From NCBI RefSeq assembly GCF_008641105.1, contig NZ_VTTI01000001.1, positions 393,750 through 457,749 of the forward strand: a DNA stretch of 64,000 nucleotides. Reading direction: 5' to 3'. The stretch comes from Halopseudomonas salina (GTDB lineage Bacteria; Pseudomonadota; Gammaproteobacteria; Pseudomonadales; Pseudomonadaceae). Positions within the stretch are counted from its first letter, which is position 1. The number at the start of each line of letters is the position of its first letter. The notes beneath the pieces were generated by a model. It saw only the letters and a list, made by a program, of their open reading frames with translations. It was not told the DNA's origin and did not search any database. A program made the position numbers and the translations under genes. Positions 33,352 through 42,948 of this stretch are shown one piece after another.

Positions 33352-34015
33352 TCGTTTACACCAGTGCACGCAAGCCGAGCGTGAATACCTGTTTGCCTCG
33401 CCGCTGATTGAGGCGGCACTGGCAGGGCAGGTGCAGCGTCATAGCTACATTGCCTTTCTGACGGAAGCCTTTCATCACGTCAGTCATACCGTGCCGCTGC
33501 TCATGGCGTGTGGGGCAAGGCTGAGCGCCAGGCAGGAATGGATTCGCAACGCCATGGCCGAATATATCGAGGAAGAGCTGGGGCATCAGGAATGGATTCT
33601 CAACGACCTGCGCGCCTGTGGCGCCGATTCCGAAGCGGTGCGTCATGGCCAACCGGCCCTGGCAACCGAATTGATGGTCAGCACCATGTATGACCGAATC
33701 AACCGGCTCAACCCGGTATCGATGCTCGGCATGGTCTTTGTGCTCGAGGGCACGAGCATCGCCCTCGCCACGCAGGCCGCGGGCAGCCTGAAAAAGGGGC
33801 TGGGGCTGCCAGACAAGGCATTCAGCTACCTGACGTCCCATGGCGCACTGGATCAGGAGCACATGAAGTTCTTTGAACAGCTGGTCAACCAGCTGGATGA
33901 TCCGGAAGACCAGCAAGCCGTTATGCATACTGCCCGGGTCATTTACCGGCTATACGCCGATATGTTCCGTAGCCTGCCCGGCTCGCTGGAGGTGCCCCAT
34001 GCGCTTGCGCGATAG
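33338..34015 (+). CDS. Iron-containing redox enzyme of the heme-oxygenase-like diiron (HDO) family
   Basis: A 225-residue all-helical protein of the TenA/PqqC fold. The metal ligands of the diiron HDO class are all present: E80 and H83 in EEELGHQEW, E137 in FVLEGTS, and H168, D172 and H175 in SHGALDQEH. Relatives include UndA (fatty acid to 1-alkene) and SznF-type oxygenases, so an O2-dependent oxidation of an acyl or amino compound is plausible. The gene overlaps both its neighbours, the ligase and the SDR, tying the three together in one pathway. The substrate is unknown. Confidence 0.85.
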   Translation: MRFFDRLHQCTQAEREYLFASPLIEAALAGQVQRHSYIAFLTEAFHHVSHTVPLLMACGARLSARQEWIRNAMAEYIEEELGHQEWILNDLRACGADSEAVRHGQPALATELMVSTMYDRINRLNPVSMLGMVFVLEGTSIALATQAAGSLKKGLGLPDKAFSYLTSHGALDQEHMKFFEQLVNQLDDPEDQQAVMHTARVIYRLYADMFRSLPGSLEVPHALAR

Positions 34016-34826
34016 CGTTGTGGTACTGACCGGCGCCACCGGTGGCATGGGTCAGGCCATGGTCGCCGCATTATGCCAGGCCGGGGCGCAGGTGTTGCTG
34101 GTCGGGCGCCAGACGCAGGCACTCCAGGCCATGGAGCGCGAATTCGGCTCTCGTGTTTCCTGCGTGCAGGCCGACTTGCGGCAAGCCGATGACCGCGCAA
34201 GAGTGGTTGCAGCCGCGCGCAAACTGTCCGGTTTCAACCTGCTTGTAAACGCGGCAGGGGTGAATCACTTCGGGCTGTTTGAATCCATGGACGATGCGGC
34301 GATAGCCGATCTGATCGACACCAACCTGACCGCCAACCTGCAGTTGACCCGCGCGCTGCTGCCTCTGATGAAATCTGCGCCGCAGGCCTGTGTGGTCAAT
34401 ATCGGGTCGACCTTTGGCTCGATCGGCTATGCCGGCTTCAGCACCTACTGTGCCAGCAAGTTTGCCCTGCGCGGTTTTTCTCAGGCCCTGCGCCGCGAGC
34501 TCGCGGACACGCGAGTAGGGGTGCTGTATCTGGCTCCCCGGGCAACCCGTACAGAAATGAACAGTACCCGGGTGAATGCAATGAACAACGCTTTGCAGGT
34601 CACCATGGACAGCCCCGAGCAGGTCGCAGCCCAACTGATTCGAGCACTGCAGCAGGACCTGCGCGAAGTGCATCTCGGCTGGCCGGAGCGCCTGTTTGTG
34701 CGTCTCAACAGCCTGCTGCCTTCGCTGCTGGACAAGGCTTTACGCCGCCAGTTGCCGACCATTCAACATTACGCCGGTACCGAACCCGACATCGCCCCAT
34801 CCACAGCATTGGAGCAAAGACCATGA
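33999..34826 (+). CDS. SDR-family oxidoreductase
   Basis: A 275-residue classical SDR. ATG at 33999 (MRLRDSVVVLTGATGGMG) overlaps the diiron enzyme by 17 bases; the longer frame is out-of-family. Cofactor motif TGATGGMG at 12-19, NAAG in LLVNAAGVNHFG, catalytic serine in NIGSTFGSIG and YCASK as Tyr-x3-Lys. The C terminus contains a hydrophobic and basic stretch. It likely reduces or oxidises a lipid-like intermediate of the ligase and diiron enzyme pathway. It ends in an ATGA overlap with the TPR gene. Confidence 0.9.
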   Translation: MRLRDSVVVLTGATGGMGQAMVAALCQAGAQVLLVGRQTQALQAMEREFGSRVSCVQADLRQADDRARVVAAARKLSGFNLLVNAAGVNHFGLFESMDDAAIADLIDTNLTANLQLTRALLPLMKSAPQACVVNIGSTFGSIGYAGFSTYCASKFALRGFSQALRRELADTRVGVLYLAPRATRTEMNSTRVNAMNNALQVTMDSPEQVAAQLIRALQQDLREVHLGWPERLFVRLNSLLPSLLDKALRRQLPTIQHYAGTEPDIAPSTALEQRP

Positions 34827-35446
34827 ACATCATCAGACAGCTGGCCCTGACGGCGTCTTTCTGGGGTCTGGCCTTGGCCGCCCAGGCGGCGGACATCACA
34901 CCGCTACAGGAGCGTTGGGCACAGATCCATTACCAGACGCCTGCCAAGGAGCAGCCCAAGGCCTATTCGCTACTGGCCGAGCAGGCACGGCAATTGACCC
35001 GCGCCAACCCCGAGAGCGCTCAGGCACATATCTGGCAGGGCATTATTCTCAGCAGCTGGGCCGGAGCCGAGGGTGGGCTGGGCGCACTGGGCAAGGCCAA
35101 GGAGGCAAAGGCGGAGCTGGAGCAGGCCTTGAGTCTGGAGCCTGAGGCCTTACAGGGGTCTGCCTACACCAGCCTGGGCGTGCTCTACTATCAAGTGCCC
35201 GGCTGGCCGATCGGATTTGGCGACGACGACAAGGCCGGCGAGCTGCTGCAGAAAGCCCTGGCGCTCAATCCCGAGGGTATCGACAGCAACTATTTCTGGG
35301 CGGATTACCTGATAGACCAAAAGCGCTATGCTGAGGCTCGAATAGCCCTTCTCAAAGCCCAGGCGGCACCGCCCAGACCCGGGCGCGAGCTTGCAGACCA
35401 GGGTCGGCAACAGGAGATTCGCGCACTCCTCAATACACTCGAGTAA
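34823..35446 (+). CDS. Periplasmic TPR protein (TatT-like)
   Basis: A 207-residue protein with a signal peptide (LALTASFWGLALAAQA, cleavage before ADITP). The mature part holds tetratricopeptide-type helices: AQAHIWQGIILSSWAGAEGG, AKAELEQALSLEPEALQGSA and GELLQKALALNPEGIDSN. The GFGDDDKAGELLQKAL segment resembles the TRAP-associated TatT family. It would act in the periplasm as a scaffold or binding partner. It is inserted between the biosynthetic-looking genes and the two-component system, 5 bases from the latter. Confidence 0.82.
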   Translation: MNIIRQLALTASFWGLALAAQAADITPLQERWAQIHYQTPAKEQPKAYSLLAEQARQLTRANPESAQAHIWQGIILSSWAGAEGGLGALGKAKEAKAELEQALSLEPEALQGSAYTSLGVLYYQVPGWPIGFGDDDKAGELLQKALALNPEGIDSNYFWADYLIDQKRYAEARIALLKAQAAPPRPGRELADQGRQQEIRALLNTLE

Positions 35447-35451
35447 CGCCC

Positions 35452-36114
35452 ATGCGACTGTTGCTGGTTGAAGACGACAAATCCCTCGGCGAAGGCATAA
35501 TCACTGCGCTCAAAGCCGAGGGCTACACGCTTGACTGGTTACAGGATGGTGCCAGCGCGCTGCACGCCCTGAGCAGCGAACCCTTTGACCTGGCCATCCT
35601 CGACCTGGGTCTACCGCGCATGGACGGCCTGCAGGTGCTCAAGGCATTGCGCGACCGCCATCATGCGGTGCCGGTACTGATCCTTACCGCACGCGACGGC
35701 GTCAGTGACCGCATAGCTGGACTGGATGCAGGAGCCGATGATTACCTGACAAAACCATTCGACAGCGCGGAGCTCAAGGCGCGCCTGCGCGCTCTGCTCA
35801 GGCGCAGCAATGGCCGTGCGGAGCCGCTGATCAGCCTGCGCGGCGTTATCCTTGACCCGCAGAACCAGCAGGTAACACTGGACGGGAAAATAGTGAGTCT
35901 GTCACGCAAGGAATTTGTACTCTTGCACGAATTGATCGCCCAACCTGACCGGGTGCTGACCCGCGACCGACTGGAGCAGGTACTCAACGGCTGGAACGAG
36001 GACGTGGACAGCAACACGCTGGAAGTCCATATCCATCATTTGCGTCGCAAACTCTTCCCGGAGCTGATCCGTACGCTGCGCGGGGTCGGTTACATGATTG
36101 AGCGCCAGGTATGA
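35452..36114 (+). CDS. OmpR-family response regulator (PmrA/QseB-like)
   Basis: A 220-residue regulator. The receiver domain has the acidic pair E7-D8-D9, phospho-acceptor D51 (LAILDLGLPRMDG), T in LILTARD and K in LTKPFD. The DNA-binding winged helix ends with SNTLEVHIHHLRRKLFP and IRTLRGVGYMIE. Overall it resembles PmrA/QseB/TctD regulators, whose targets are CTTAAG-type direct repeats; two such repeats lie upstream in this block. It overlaps the kinase gene by 4 bases. Confidence 0.93.
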   Translation: MRLLLVEDDKSLGEGIITALKAEGYTLDWLQDGASALHALSSEPFDLAILDLGLPRMDGLQVLKALRDRHHAVPVLILTARDGVSDRIAGLDAGADDYLTKPFDSAELKARLRALLRRSNGRAEPLISLRGVILDPQNQQVTLDGKIVSLSRKEFVLLHELIAQPDRVLTRDRLEQVLNGWNEDVDSNTLEVHIHHLRRKLFPELIRTLRGVGYMIERQV

Positions 36115-37475
36115 AATCCATACGCCAGCGCATCTTGCTGCGGGTACTCGGTTTGCTGTTGATTGGCTCGTTGATCCTCAGTGCAATCAGCTACGGGGAT
36201 GCGACCCATGAAATCGAGGAGCTGTTCGACGCCCAGCTCGGTCAAAGTGCTAGGGTGCTGCAGGGTCTGCTACGCCTGCCCCAGGCGCAGATAGATCACC
36301 AGCAGTTGGCTGCGGCGCTAAACGAATCCGCGGGGCAGCAGCCTACCCTGGGGCATCGCTACGAAAGCAAACTGGCCTATCAGGTGCGCGATGCTGATGG
36401 CCAGATTATTGCCCGCTCCTTCAATGTGCCAACCATCGGCAAGGATACCTGGCAACCCGGCTTTGCCAGTCTTGGCGAAGGGGAAGACCAGTGGCGACGC
36501 TATGTACTGGTGGATCCCGAGCAGCAGTTGGCCATCTGGGTCGGGGAGCGCGCCGATGTGCGCGGCGAGCTGGTGGGCAAGATTGTGCGTTCCACCCTGA
36601 TTCCCGACCTGATCGGCATTCCCCTGATGCTACTGCTGGTCTGGTTGGCAATAGGCTCCGGCCTCAAGCCACTGGAGCGTATGGCCAGGCAGATACGTCA
36701 ACGTGATCCCGACAGCCTGCAACCGATGCTGATCAGCGATCTACCCACCGAGCTTGAGCCCATGCAGGCAGCGCTCAACCGCATGCTTGATCAGTTGGGG
36801 CAGCTCCTGGCCCGAGAACAGCGTTTTATCGCCGATGCGGCCCATGAGCTTCGAACGCCCCTGGCGATACTGCAGATCCATGCTGAAAATGCACGGGCGG
36901 CCAGCGACCCGGCCGAGCGCGACGCCGCTCTTGGCCATCTGCTCAATGCAACCGAGCGCGCCACGCGCCTGGTCAGTCAGATGCTGACACTCGCTCGCCT
37001 AACGGACGAGCAGCAACTGCAACGCCAGCCAGTCAACTTGAAGCAGGCATGCCGCGCCGAGCTGGCACAGCTTCTACCCCTGACGTTAAAACGGCATCAG
37101 GATCTGCAATTCGACATCGACCCGAAGCTTCCCGAGACCCTGAAAATGGAGCCTGGCAGCCTGGGCATGTTGTTGCAGAATCTGCTCGGCAATGCCATTC
37201 AGCATTGCCCGGATCACGGTACTATCCGGCTGCATCTGCAACGGGAGCAGGTGTCGACGCATCGTCTATTGCTGAGCATCGAGAACAGCGGTGAGCCTGT
37301 GCCAATAGTCGAGCGGAGTCGATTGCTCGAGCGCTTCTATACTGGCAGCAATCATCCAGGCGCCGGATTGGGCCTGTCCATTGTGCAACGGGTAGTGGAG
37401 CGTCACCACGGCACAATAGAGCTCGATGACAGCAGCCTGGGAGGCCTGCGCGTAAATATTCGTCTGCCTCTTTAA
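36111..37475 (+). CDS. Sensor histidine kinase of the PmrB/QseC type
   Basis: A 454-residue membrane kinase. Helix 1 spans residues about 8-25, a periplasmic sensor domain follows to about 160, and helix 2 (LIPDLIGIPLMLLLVWLAIG) leads to a HAMP linker. The phospho-accepting H245 is in AAHELRTPLAILQIH, the N box is LLGNAIQHC, and the G boxes include GAGLGLSIVQRV. The sensor domain resembles the QseC/PmrB N-terminal domain in size. The signal is unknown; it pairs with the regulator encoded just upstream. Confidence 0.93.
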   Translation: MKSIRQRILLRVLGLLLIGSLILSAISYGDATHEIEELFDAQLGQSARVLQGLLRLPQAQIDHQQLAAALNESAGQQPTLGHRYESKLAYQVRDADGQIIARSFNVPTIGKDTWQPGFASLGEGEDQWRRYVLVDPEQQLAIWVGERADVRGELVGKIVRSTLIPDLIGIPLMLLLVWLAIGSGLKPLERMARQIRQRDPDSLQPMLISDLPTELEPMQAALNRMLDQLGQLLAREQRFIADAAHELRTPLAILQIHAENARAASDPAERDAALGHLLNATERATRLVSQMLTLARLTDEQQLQRQPVNLKQACRAELAQLLPLTLKRHQDLQFDIDPKLPETLKMEPGSLGMLLQNLLGNAIQHCPDHGTIRLHLQREQVSTHRLLLSIENSGEPVPIVERSRLLERFYTGSNHPGAGLGLSIVQRVVERHHGTIELDDSSLGGLRVNIRLPL

Positions 37476-37577
37476 TGCGCCTGTTGATGGCGGATTATCA
37501 CCCCTGCATAACCTGCTGGAGCCTGAGCCTCGCATGGTCGATACTGCGCCAAACACGACTCGCAGGGGACTCAGAAT

Positions 37578-38351
37578 ATGACCGAACAACGCTTTGACAT
37601 GACCGGTAAAACCGCACTGATTACAGGCGCTTCCAGCGGGCTTGGGGAACACTTCGCCCGTGTGCTGGCCGCCGCAGGTGCGCGTGTTGTGGTAGCCGCC
37701 CGCCGCGCTGAACGCCTGGACAAGTTGGTGCAGGATCTGCAGGCCCAGGGTTTTGCAGCCCTGGCAGTGACCATGGATGTAACCGATTCCGACAGCATCG
37801 ATGCCGGCTTCCGCCAGGCCGAGCAGCAGTTTGGCGGTGTGGATGTACTGATCAACAATGCCGGCATTGGTGAAGGTGTGCCCTTTCTGAAAATGACCGA
37901 AGGCAACTGGCGCAGCATGCTCGACACCAATCTCGACGGCGCCTGGCGTGTCGCCCACCGGGCTGCAGTAGCCATGGCAGAGTCCGGCCGGGGCGGTAAC
38001 ATCGTCAATATCGCTTCGATTCTTGGCCTGCGCGTAGGTCAGGGCCTGAGCCACTACGCGGTCGCCAAGGCCGGTGTGGTGCAACTGACCAAGGCCATGG
38101 CCATTGAGCTGGCTCGCGACAATATTCGGGTCAACGCGATCGCCCCCGGCTATTTCCGTACCGAGATGAACAACGATTATTTCGAGTCGGAAAAAGGTCA
38201 GGAATATATCAAGCAGAAAGTACCCATGCGTCGCCTGGGCCTGCTCGAGGAGCTAAGCGGGCCCTTGTTATTGTTGGCCAGTGAGGCGGGCTCGTTCATG
38301 ACCGGTACCGTTATCAATGTGGATGGCGGCCATCTGTGCAATAGTCTGTGA
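37578..38351 (+). CDS. SDR-family oxidoreductase (FabG-like)
   Basis: A 257-residue classical SDR with a full motif set: ITGASSGLG at 14-22, LINNAGIGEG near 94, catalytic serine in NIASILG, YAVAK as Tyr-x3-Lys, and PGYFRTEMN near 192. The last residues VINVDGGHLCNSL match the usual SDR C terminus. A short GAGG-poor leader precedes the ATG. It lies 102 bases after the kinase gene and is probably separate from that operon. The substrate is unknown. Confidence 0.92.
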   Translation: MTEQRFDMTGKTALITGASSGLGEHFARVLAAAGARVVVAARRAERLDKLVQDLQAQGFAALAVTMDVTDSDSIDAGFRQAEQQFGGVDVLINNAGIGEGVPFLKMTEGNWRSMLDTNLDGAWRVAHRAAVAMAESGRGGNIVNIASILGLRVGQGLSHYAVAKAGVVQLTKAMAIELARDNIRVNAIAPGYFRTEMNNDYFESEKGQEYIKQKVPMRRLGLLEELSGPLLLLASEAGSFMTGTVINVDGGHLCNSL

Positions 38352-38390
38352 ATAGATAACCAACAGGGCTCCAAGAGGACTCACAGGCCA

Positions 38391-41300
38391 ATGCTCCGGA
38401 TTGATTTACGCCGCAACGAGCGTCCCTTGCTGGTGACCGGGGTCATTCTGCTCGCTCTGTTTTTTTCCTTTCTGGCCTGGTCAGACCGCAATCAACGTGA
38501 CTCACTGTGGCAGCAACAATTACATGCCCAGTCCGAGATACAGCGCATGGCCGTTGAACAGTCGCAACAGGCTGTGCGACGCCAGGCCCTTATGGCGGCC
38601 AACAGTCTGACGGAAGACCCCGATACCTTGCGGCTGATACGTCGCATTGCCTTGCTCAAAGAGCGCAACGGTCTCGACGACCCTGTGTTGCATCTTCTGC
38701 GTGCCCAACTGCGTAACGACCTCTCCGGCTTCTGGCGGATACTCGAGGAGGCAGGTGCCAATCAACTGCACGTGCATCTAGCACCAGGTGCGGTCAGCTT
38801 GCTGCGTATGCACCAACCCGACCATTGGGGTGATAGCCTGGAGGGCATACGCCCCATGATAGAGCTGGTGCAAGCCCAGGGGCAGGCACTGAGCGGCATG
38901 GAAACCGGCCGCCACGGCTCAGGCATGCGCGGCATTGTGCCCATTAAAAACAGAGCCGGTCCCGACGCAGAAGTCATCGCCAGCCTGGAGGTTGGCTTTG
39001 GCATGCTGCCGGAATTGCAATTGCTGGATGAAGAGTTGCAGGCCAGCCTGGCGCTCCTACTCAACCGGCACTTGCTGGAAGATGTCGTGCTCGACCATGA
39101 CGAGGCTGGCCTGGTCGAACTGAAGGGCAGCCCCTGGTGGCTGAATCAGTCGTCACGTACTGAAGCAATGGATTGGCTCTCCAGCGACTCGGTTGCAAAG
39201 GCCCTGGAGCAGGACGGCAGTGCCGAGTTGGCGCTCAATGGCCGCTACCATCTACTCACGAGCATCCCCCTGGAAGACTTTCAGTCGCGTCTGGATGGCC
39301 AGGGTAATCCCTCGGCGCTGGTTCTGGTCTGGCGCGATATAAATCCACTCTGGCAGCAACACCTGACAGAAAAAAGTCGGGCTTTACTCACCTGGCTGAC
39401 TGCCTTTATCGCCGCCATGCTGTTACTCGGCAGTCTCTTGCTGGCCACCCGTGAAAGTGTCCGGCGGCGCGAGCATGACCACCAGGGTCGTCTCAAGCAA
39501 GAGATAAAGGAGCGCGAGCAGACCGCGCATCTACTGAACATTGTTTCGCAAACCCAGTCTGCCTATATCAAGGCCAGCAACCTGAATGATAGCTTTGATC
39601 AATTACTCGCCCAGATACTTGATCTGACCGGAAGCCGCTTTGGTTTCGTAGGCCAGCTATTGCGCAACGGGGACGGCAAGCCCTTTCTGCAGACCTATGC
39701 CATCAGCAATATCGCCTGGGACGATCAAAGCCGTGCATTTTATGAGGAGCATCAGGCCACCGGCTTGCGCTTTACGCGCCTGGACACCCTGTTTGGCCAG
39801 GTACTGCAAAGTGGCGCTGCATACATAAGTAATGATCCTGTGAATGACCCTAATCGCGGTGGCTTGCCACCGGGCCACCCGGCCCTGGAGAGTTTTGCCG
39901 GACTGCCTATCTTATTCGGCGATCGGATGGTGGGCATGATCGGGCTGGCTAACCGGGAGGGTGGATACAACCTTGAGCAACTGGCCTATCTAACGCCTCT
40001 GCTCAATTCACTCGGCCAACTGATACACGCTCTGCGCAGGGATGAAGAAGAACGGGCTTCCACCCTGCGCATCGAGCTGCAGCGCCAGGCGCTACGCGCC
40101 TTGAACGAGATTGCAGCTCTGTCCAACCTGCGCCTGGAGACCCGCCTGAACAAGGCCCTGGAGCTGGGCTGCCAGTACCTGCGAATGAATGTGGGTATTA
40201 TCAGTTCCATCACTGATGATGATTACCGGGTAGTGGCCCAGTATAGCCCCGATAATAATATTGCCATCGGTCAGTATTTCACGCTTGGAACTACCTATTG
40301 CGCCCTGACACTACAACAGGCCGATGTGCTGGCCATCGAGTTCATGGGTCAGTCACGATTCAGCGGCCATCCCTGCTACAACCTGTTTGGTCTTGAGAGC
40401 TATCTGGGTGTGCCTTTGATAGTCGACGGTGAGCGTTACGGGACGCTCAACTTCACCTCCGAGGAGCCACGGCAACAGCCGTTCGCCGATACCGACCTGG
40501 AGTTTATCCGGCTGATGAGCCGTTGGGTGAATTCCGCTCTGAGTCAGGACGCCGCCAATCGTGAGCGCGAACAGCTGCTTGAACGTTTCAACCGCCTCAC
40601 CGAGCAGTTACCCGGCGTAGTCTACCAATATCAACTCAACAGTGAGGGAGAGACCTGGTTCCCGTACAGTAGCCAGGGCATCATCGATCTTTATGGGGTC
40701 ACCCCCGAGCAGGTCCGAATGGATGCCGATGCAGCCGTGCAGGCTATCCACCCGGAGGACCAGCCGCAGATACTTGAGAGTATTGCCGACTCTGCCAAGC
40801 ACCTGTCGATCTGGCGCAGTGAATACCGGGTCAACCATCCTGTATTGGGGGAAATTTGGGCAGCTGGCAGCGCCGTGCCGGAACGACTGGAAAACGGCGA
40901 TACCATCTGGCACGGCTACATCGGCGATATTACTGCCCGCAAGCAGATTGAACTGACCCTGGAGCACGAAAGAACGCGCCTGGAAAGCATTATTCGGGGC
41001 ACCAACATTGGTACCTGGGAATGGAACGTGAGCACGGGAGAAACTCTGTTTAATGAACGCTGGGCCAATATTATCGGCTACACGCTCGATGAACTGGCCC
41101 CCATCAACATTGATACCTGGGGCCGTCTGACCCATCCGGATGACCTGGCAGAATCCGAGCGCAAGTTGAAGCAGCACTTTTCCGGTGAGGCGGACTACTA
41201 CGACTGCAAATGCCGCATGCGCCACAAGGACGGTCACTGGGTATGGGTACACGATCGCGGCCAACTGATCAGCCGTACCCCTGAGGGTCAGCCCCTGTGG

Positions 41301-42863
41301 ATGAGCGGTACCCATGCGGACATCAGCGCAGAGATGGATCGGGATCAGAAAATCAGCCAGGCCAGGGCTTTCCTGCGGGCAGTCATTGATGCCTCTACCG
41401 AGGTTGCGGTCATCACCACCGACCTGCAGGGCACCATCACCCTGTTCAACAGCGGGGCCGAAAAGCTACTCGGTTACAAGGCAGAGGACATCGTCGACAA
41501 AACCACTCCGGCGGTATTCCACCTGGCCAGCGAAATAGAACGGCGTAGTCAGAAGCTCAGTCAGGAAAAGGGCATTGATGTCACTGGCTTCGAGGTATTC
41601 ACCAGCAATGTTCGTGACGGTGGTGGCGAAACCCTGCACTGGACTTACGTGCACAAGGACGGCGGCCATCGTCTGGTCAATCTGACGGTTACCGGCATTC
41701 GCGAGGAAAACAACGAGCTGACCGGCTTCCTCGGGATCGCTACCGATATCACCGACCTGATTCAGGCCACCCGCGCGCTGCAAAAAAGCGAATCACGCTT
41801 CCGCAGCATGGTCAGCAACCTGCCCGGCGCAGTGTACCGCTGCAACAATGACCTGGACTGGACGATGTCGTATATGAGTGACGAGATTCAGACCATTACC
41901 GGCTATCCGGCTTCAGATTTTGTTGATAACCGGGTACGTAGCTTTGCCAGTATTGTGCATCCCGAGGATCTGCATCTAACCTATGCTACCGCTGAGCGTA
42001 TTCAGCGCCAGGAAGCTTTTGAAGCGACCTACCGGGTTGTTCATGCCCTGGGCCACGAGGTCTGGGTCAGGGAGAAGGGCCGTGGCGAATACAATGCACA
42101 GAACGAACTGTTGTGGCTGAGTGGTTTTATCTGGGACGCTACCGAGCAGCGCCGGATAGATCAGCTGAAGAATCAATTCGTATCCACTGTGAGCCATGAA
42201 CTGCGCACACCATTAACCGCTATTTCAGGTGCGCTTACGCTGATTACCAACAATGTGCTGGGGCCAGTGCCCACCGGGATGCGCGAGATGCTGCAGATTG
42301 CGCAGAAAAACAGCCAGTCGCTGAACAATCTGATCAACGATCTGCTGAATATGGAAAAGCTCGAAGCTGGAAAAATGCATTTTGATCTTCAGCCCCAGGC
42401 GCTTGCGCCGCTTTTGTTGACAGCCATCCAGGGCAACGCCGGCTATGCGGCGCAATTCCAGGTACAACTGGAGCTAGGACATGTTGATGCCGTAGAGGTG
42501 ACAGTCGATGGCCAGCGCATGGGGCAAATACTGAACAATTACCTGTCCAACGCGATCAAGTTCTCCTACCCGGGCCAATCCGTTTTGCTTGAAGCCCACT
42601 ATGCACAGAGCAAGGTGCGTATACGGGTGACTGATAAGGGAATCGGCATCCCTGAAGCCTTCCATGAGCAACTGTTTACCAAGTTCTCCCAGGCAGATGC
42701 CACGGACACCCGTCAGCGGGGCGGCACCGGTCTGGGTCTCGCCATCTGCCGTGAACTGGCGTCACACATGGCCGCCGAGGTCGGCTTTGAGTCATCTCCG
42801 GGGAAGGGCTCGAGCTTCTGGATATTGCTGGATGCCAAGTCCGCATCAGATCAGGTAGGCTGA
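38391..42863 (+). CDS. Large multi-sensor GAF/PAS histidine kinase
   Basis: 1490 residues. Helix 1 is at about residues 13-30 and helix 2 near 335-355, enclosing a 300-residue periplasmic sensor domain. The cytoplasmic part has two GAF domains (roughly 385-545 and 575-715), then four PAS domains (about 735-860, 865-985, 1000-1120, 1130-1250), each PAS with its PAC-type tail (DISAEMDRDQ, IATDITDL, WDATEQRR). HisKA follows with H1269 in VSHELRTPLTAISG, and HATPase with FTKFSQADATDTRQRGGTGL. There is no receiver domain, so the phosphate must pass to a separate partner; the HDOD response regulator next door is the obvious one. Confidence 0.9.
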   Translation: MLRIDLRRNERPLLVTGVILLALFFSFLAWSDRNQRDSLWQQQLHAQSEIQRMAVEQSQQAVRRQALMAANSLTEDPDTLRLIRRIALLKERNGLDDPVLHLLRAQLRNDLSGFWRILEEAGANQLHVHLAPGAVSLLRMHQPDHWGDSLEGIRPMIELVQAQGQALSGMETGRHGSGMRGIVPIKNRAGPDAEVIASLEVGFGMLPELQLLDEELQASLALLLNRHLLEDVVLDHDEAGLVELKGSPWWLNQSSRTEAMDWLSSDSVAKALEQDGSAELALNGRYHLLTSIPLEDFQSRLDGQGNPSALVLVWRDINPLWQQHLTEKSRALLTWLTAFIAAMLLLGSLLLATRESVRRREHDHQGRLKQEIKEREQTAHLLNIVSQTQSAYIKASNLNDSFDQLLAQILDLTGSRFGFVGQLLRNGDGKPFLQTYAISNIAWDDQSRAFYEEHQATGLRFTRLDTLFGQVLQSGAAYISNDPVNDPNRGGLPPGHPALESFAGLPILFGDRMVGMIGLANREGGYNLEQLAYLTPLLNSLGQLIHALRRDEEERASTLRIELQRQALRALNEIAALSNLRLETRLNKALELGCQYLRMNVGIISSITDDDYRVVAQYSPDNNIAIGQYFTLGTTYCALTLQQADVLAIEFMGQSRFSGHPCYNLFGLESYLGVPLIVDGERYGTLNFTSEEPRQQPFADTDLEFIRLMSRWVNSALSQDAANREREQLLERFNRLTEQLPGVVYQYQLNSEGETWFPYSSQGIIDLYGVTPEQVRMDADAAVQAIHPEDQPQILESIADSAKHLSIWRSEYRVNHPVLGEIWAAGSAVPERLENGDTIWHGYIGDITARKQIELTLEHERTRLESIIRGTNIGTWEWNVSTGETLFNERWANIIGYTLDELAPINIDTWGRLTHPDDLAESERKLKQHFSGEADYYDCKCRMRHKDGHWVWVHDRGQLISRTPEGQPLWMSGTHADISAEMDRDQKISQARAFLRAVIDASTEVAVITTDLQGTITLFNSGAEKLLGYKAEDIVDKTTPAVFHLASEIERRSQKLSQEKGIDVTGFEVFTSNVRDGGGETLHWTYVHKDGGHRLVNLTVTGIREENNELTGFLGIATDITDLIQATRALQKSESRFRSMVSNLPGAVYRCNNDLDWTMSYMSDEIQTITGYPASDFVDNRVRSFASIVHPEDLHLTYATAERIQRQEAFEATYRVVHALGHEVWVREKGRGEYNAQNELLWLSGFIWDATEQRRIDQLKNQFVSTVSHELRTPLTAISGALTLITNNVLGPVPTGMREMLQIAQKNSQSLNNLINDLLNMEKLEAGKMHFDLQPQALAPLLLTAIQGNAGYAAQFQVQLELGHVDAVEVTVDGQRMGQILNNYLSNAIKFSYPGQSVLLEAHYAQSKVRIRVTDKGIGIPEAFHEQLFTKFSQADATDTRQRGGTGLGLAICRELASHMAAEVGFESSPGKGSSFWILLDAKSASDQVG

Positions 42864-42948
42864 AACCAAGGAATGCCAGGGGAGGGCTGTAGCGCAGAGC
42901 AGAGACGAAATTCGGTTATAGGTCGAACATGTACAGCGAGTCGAATAG

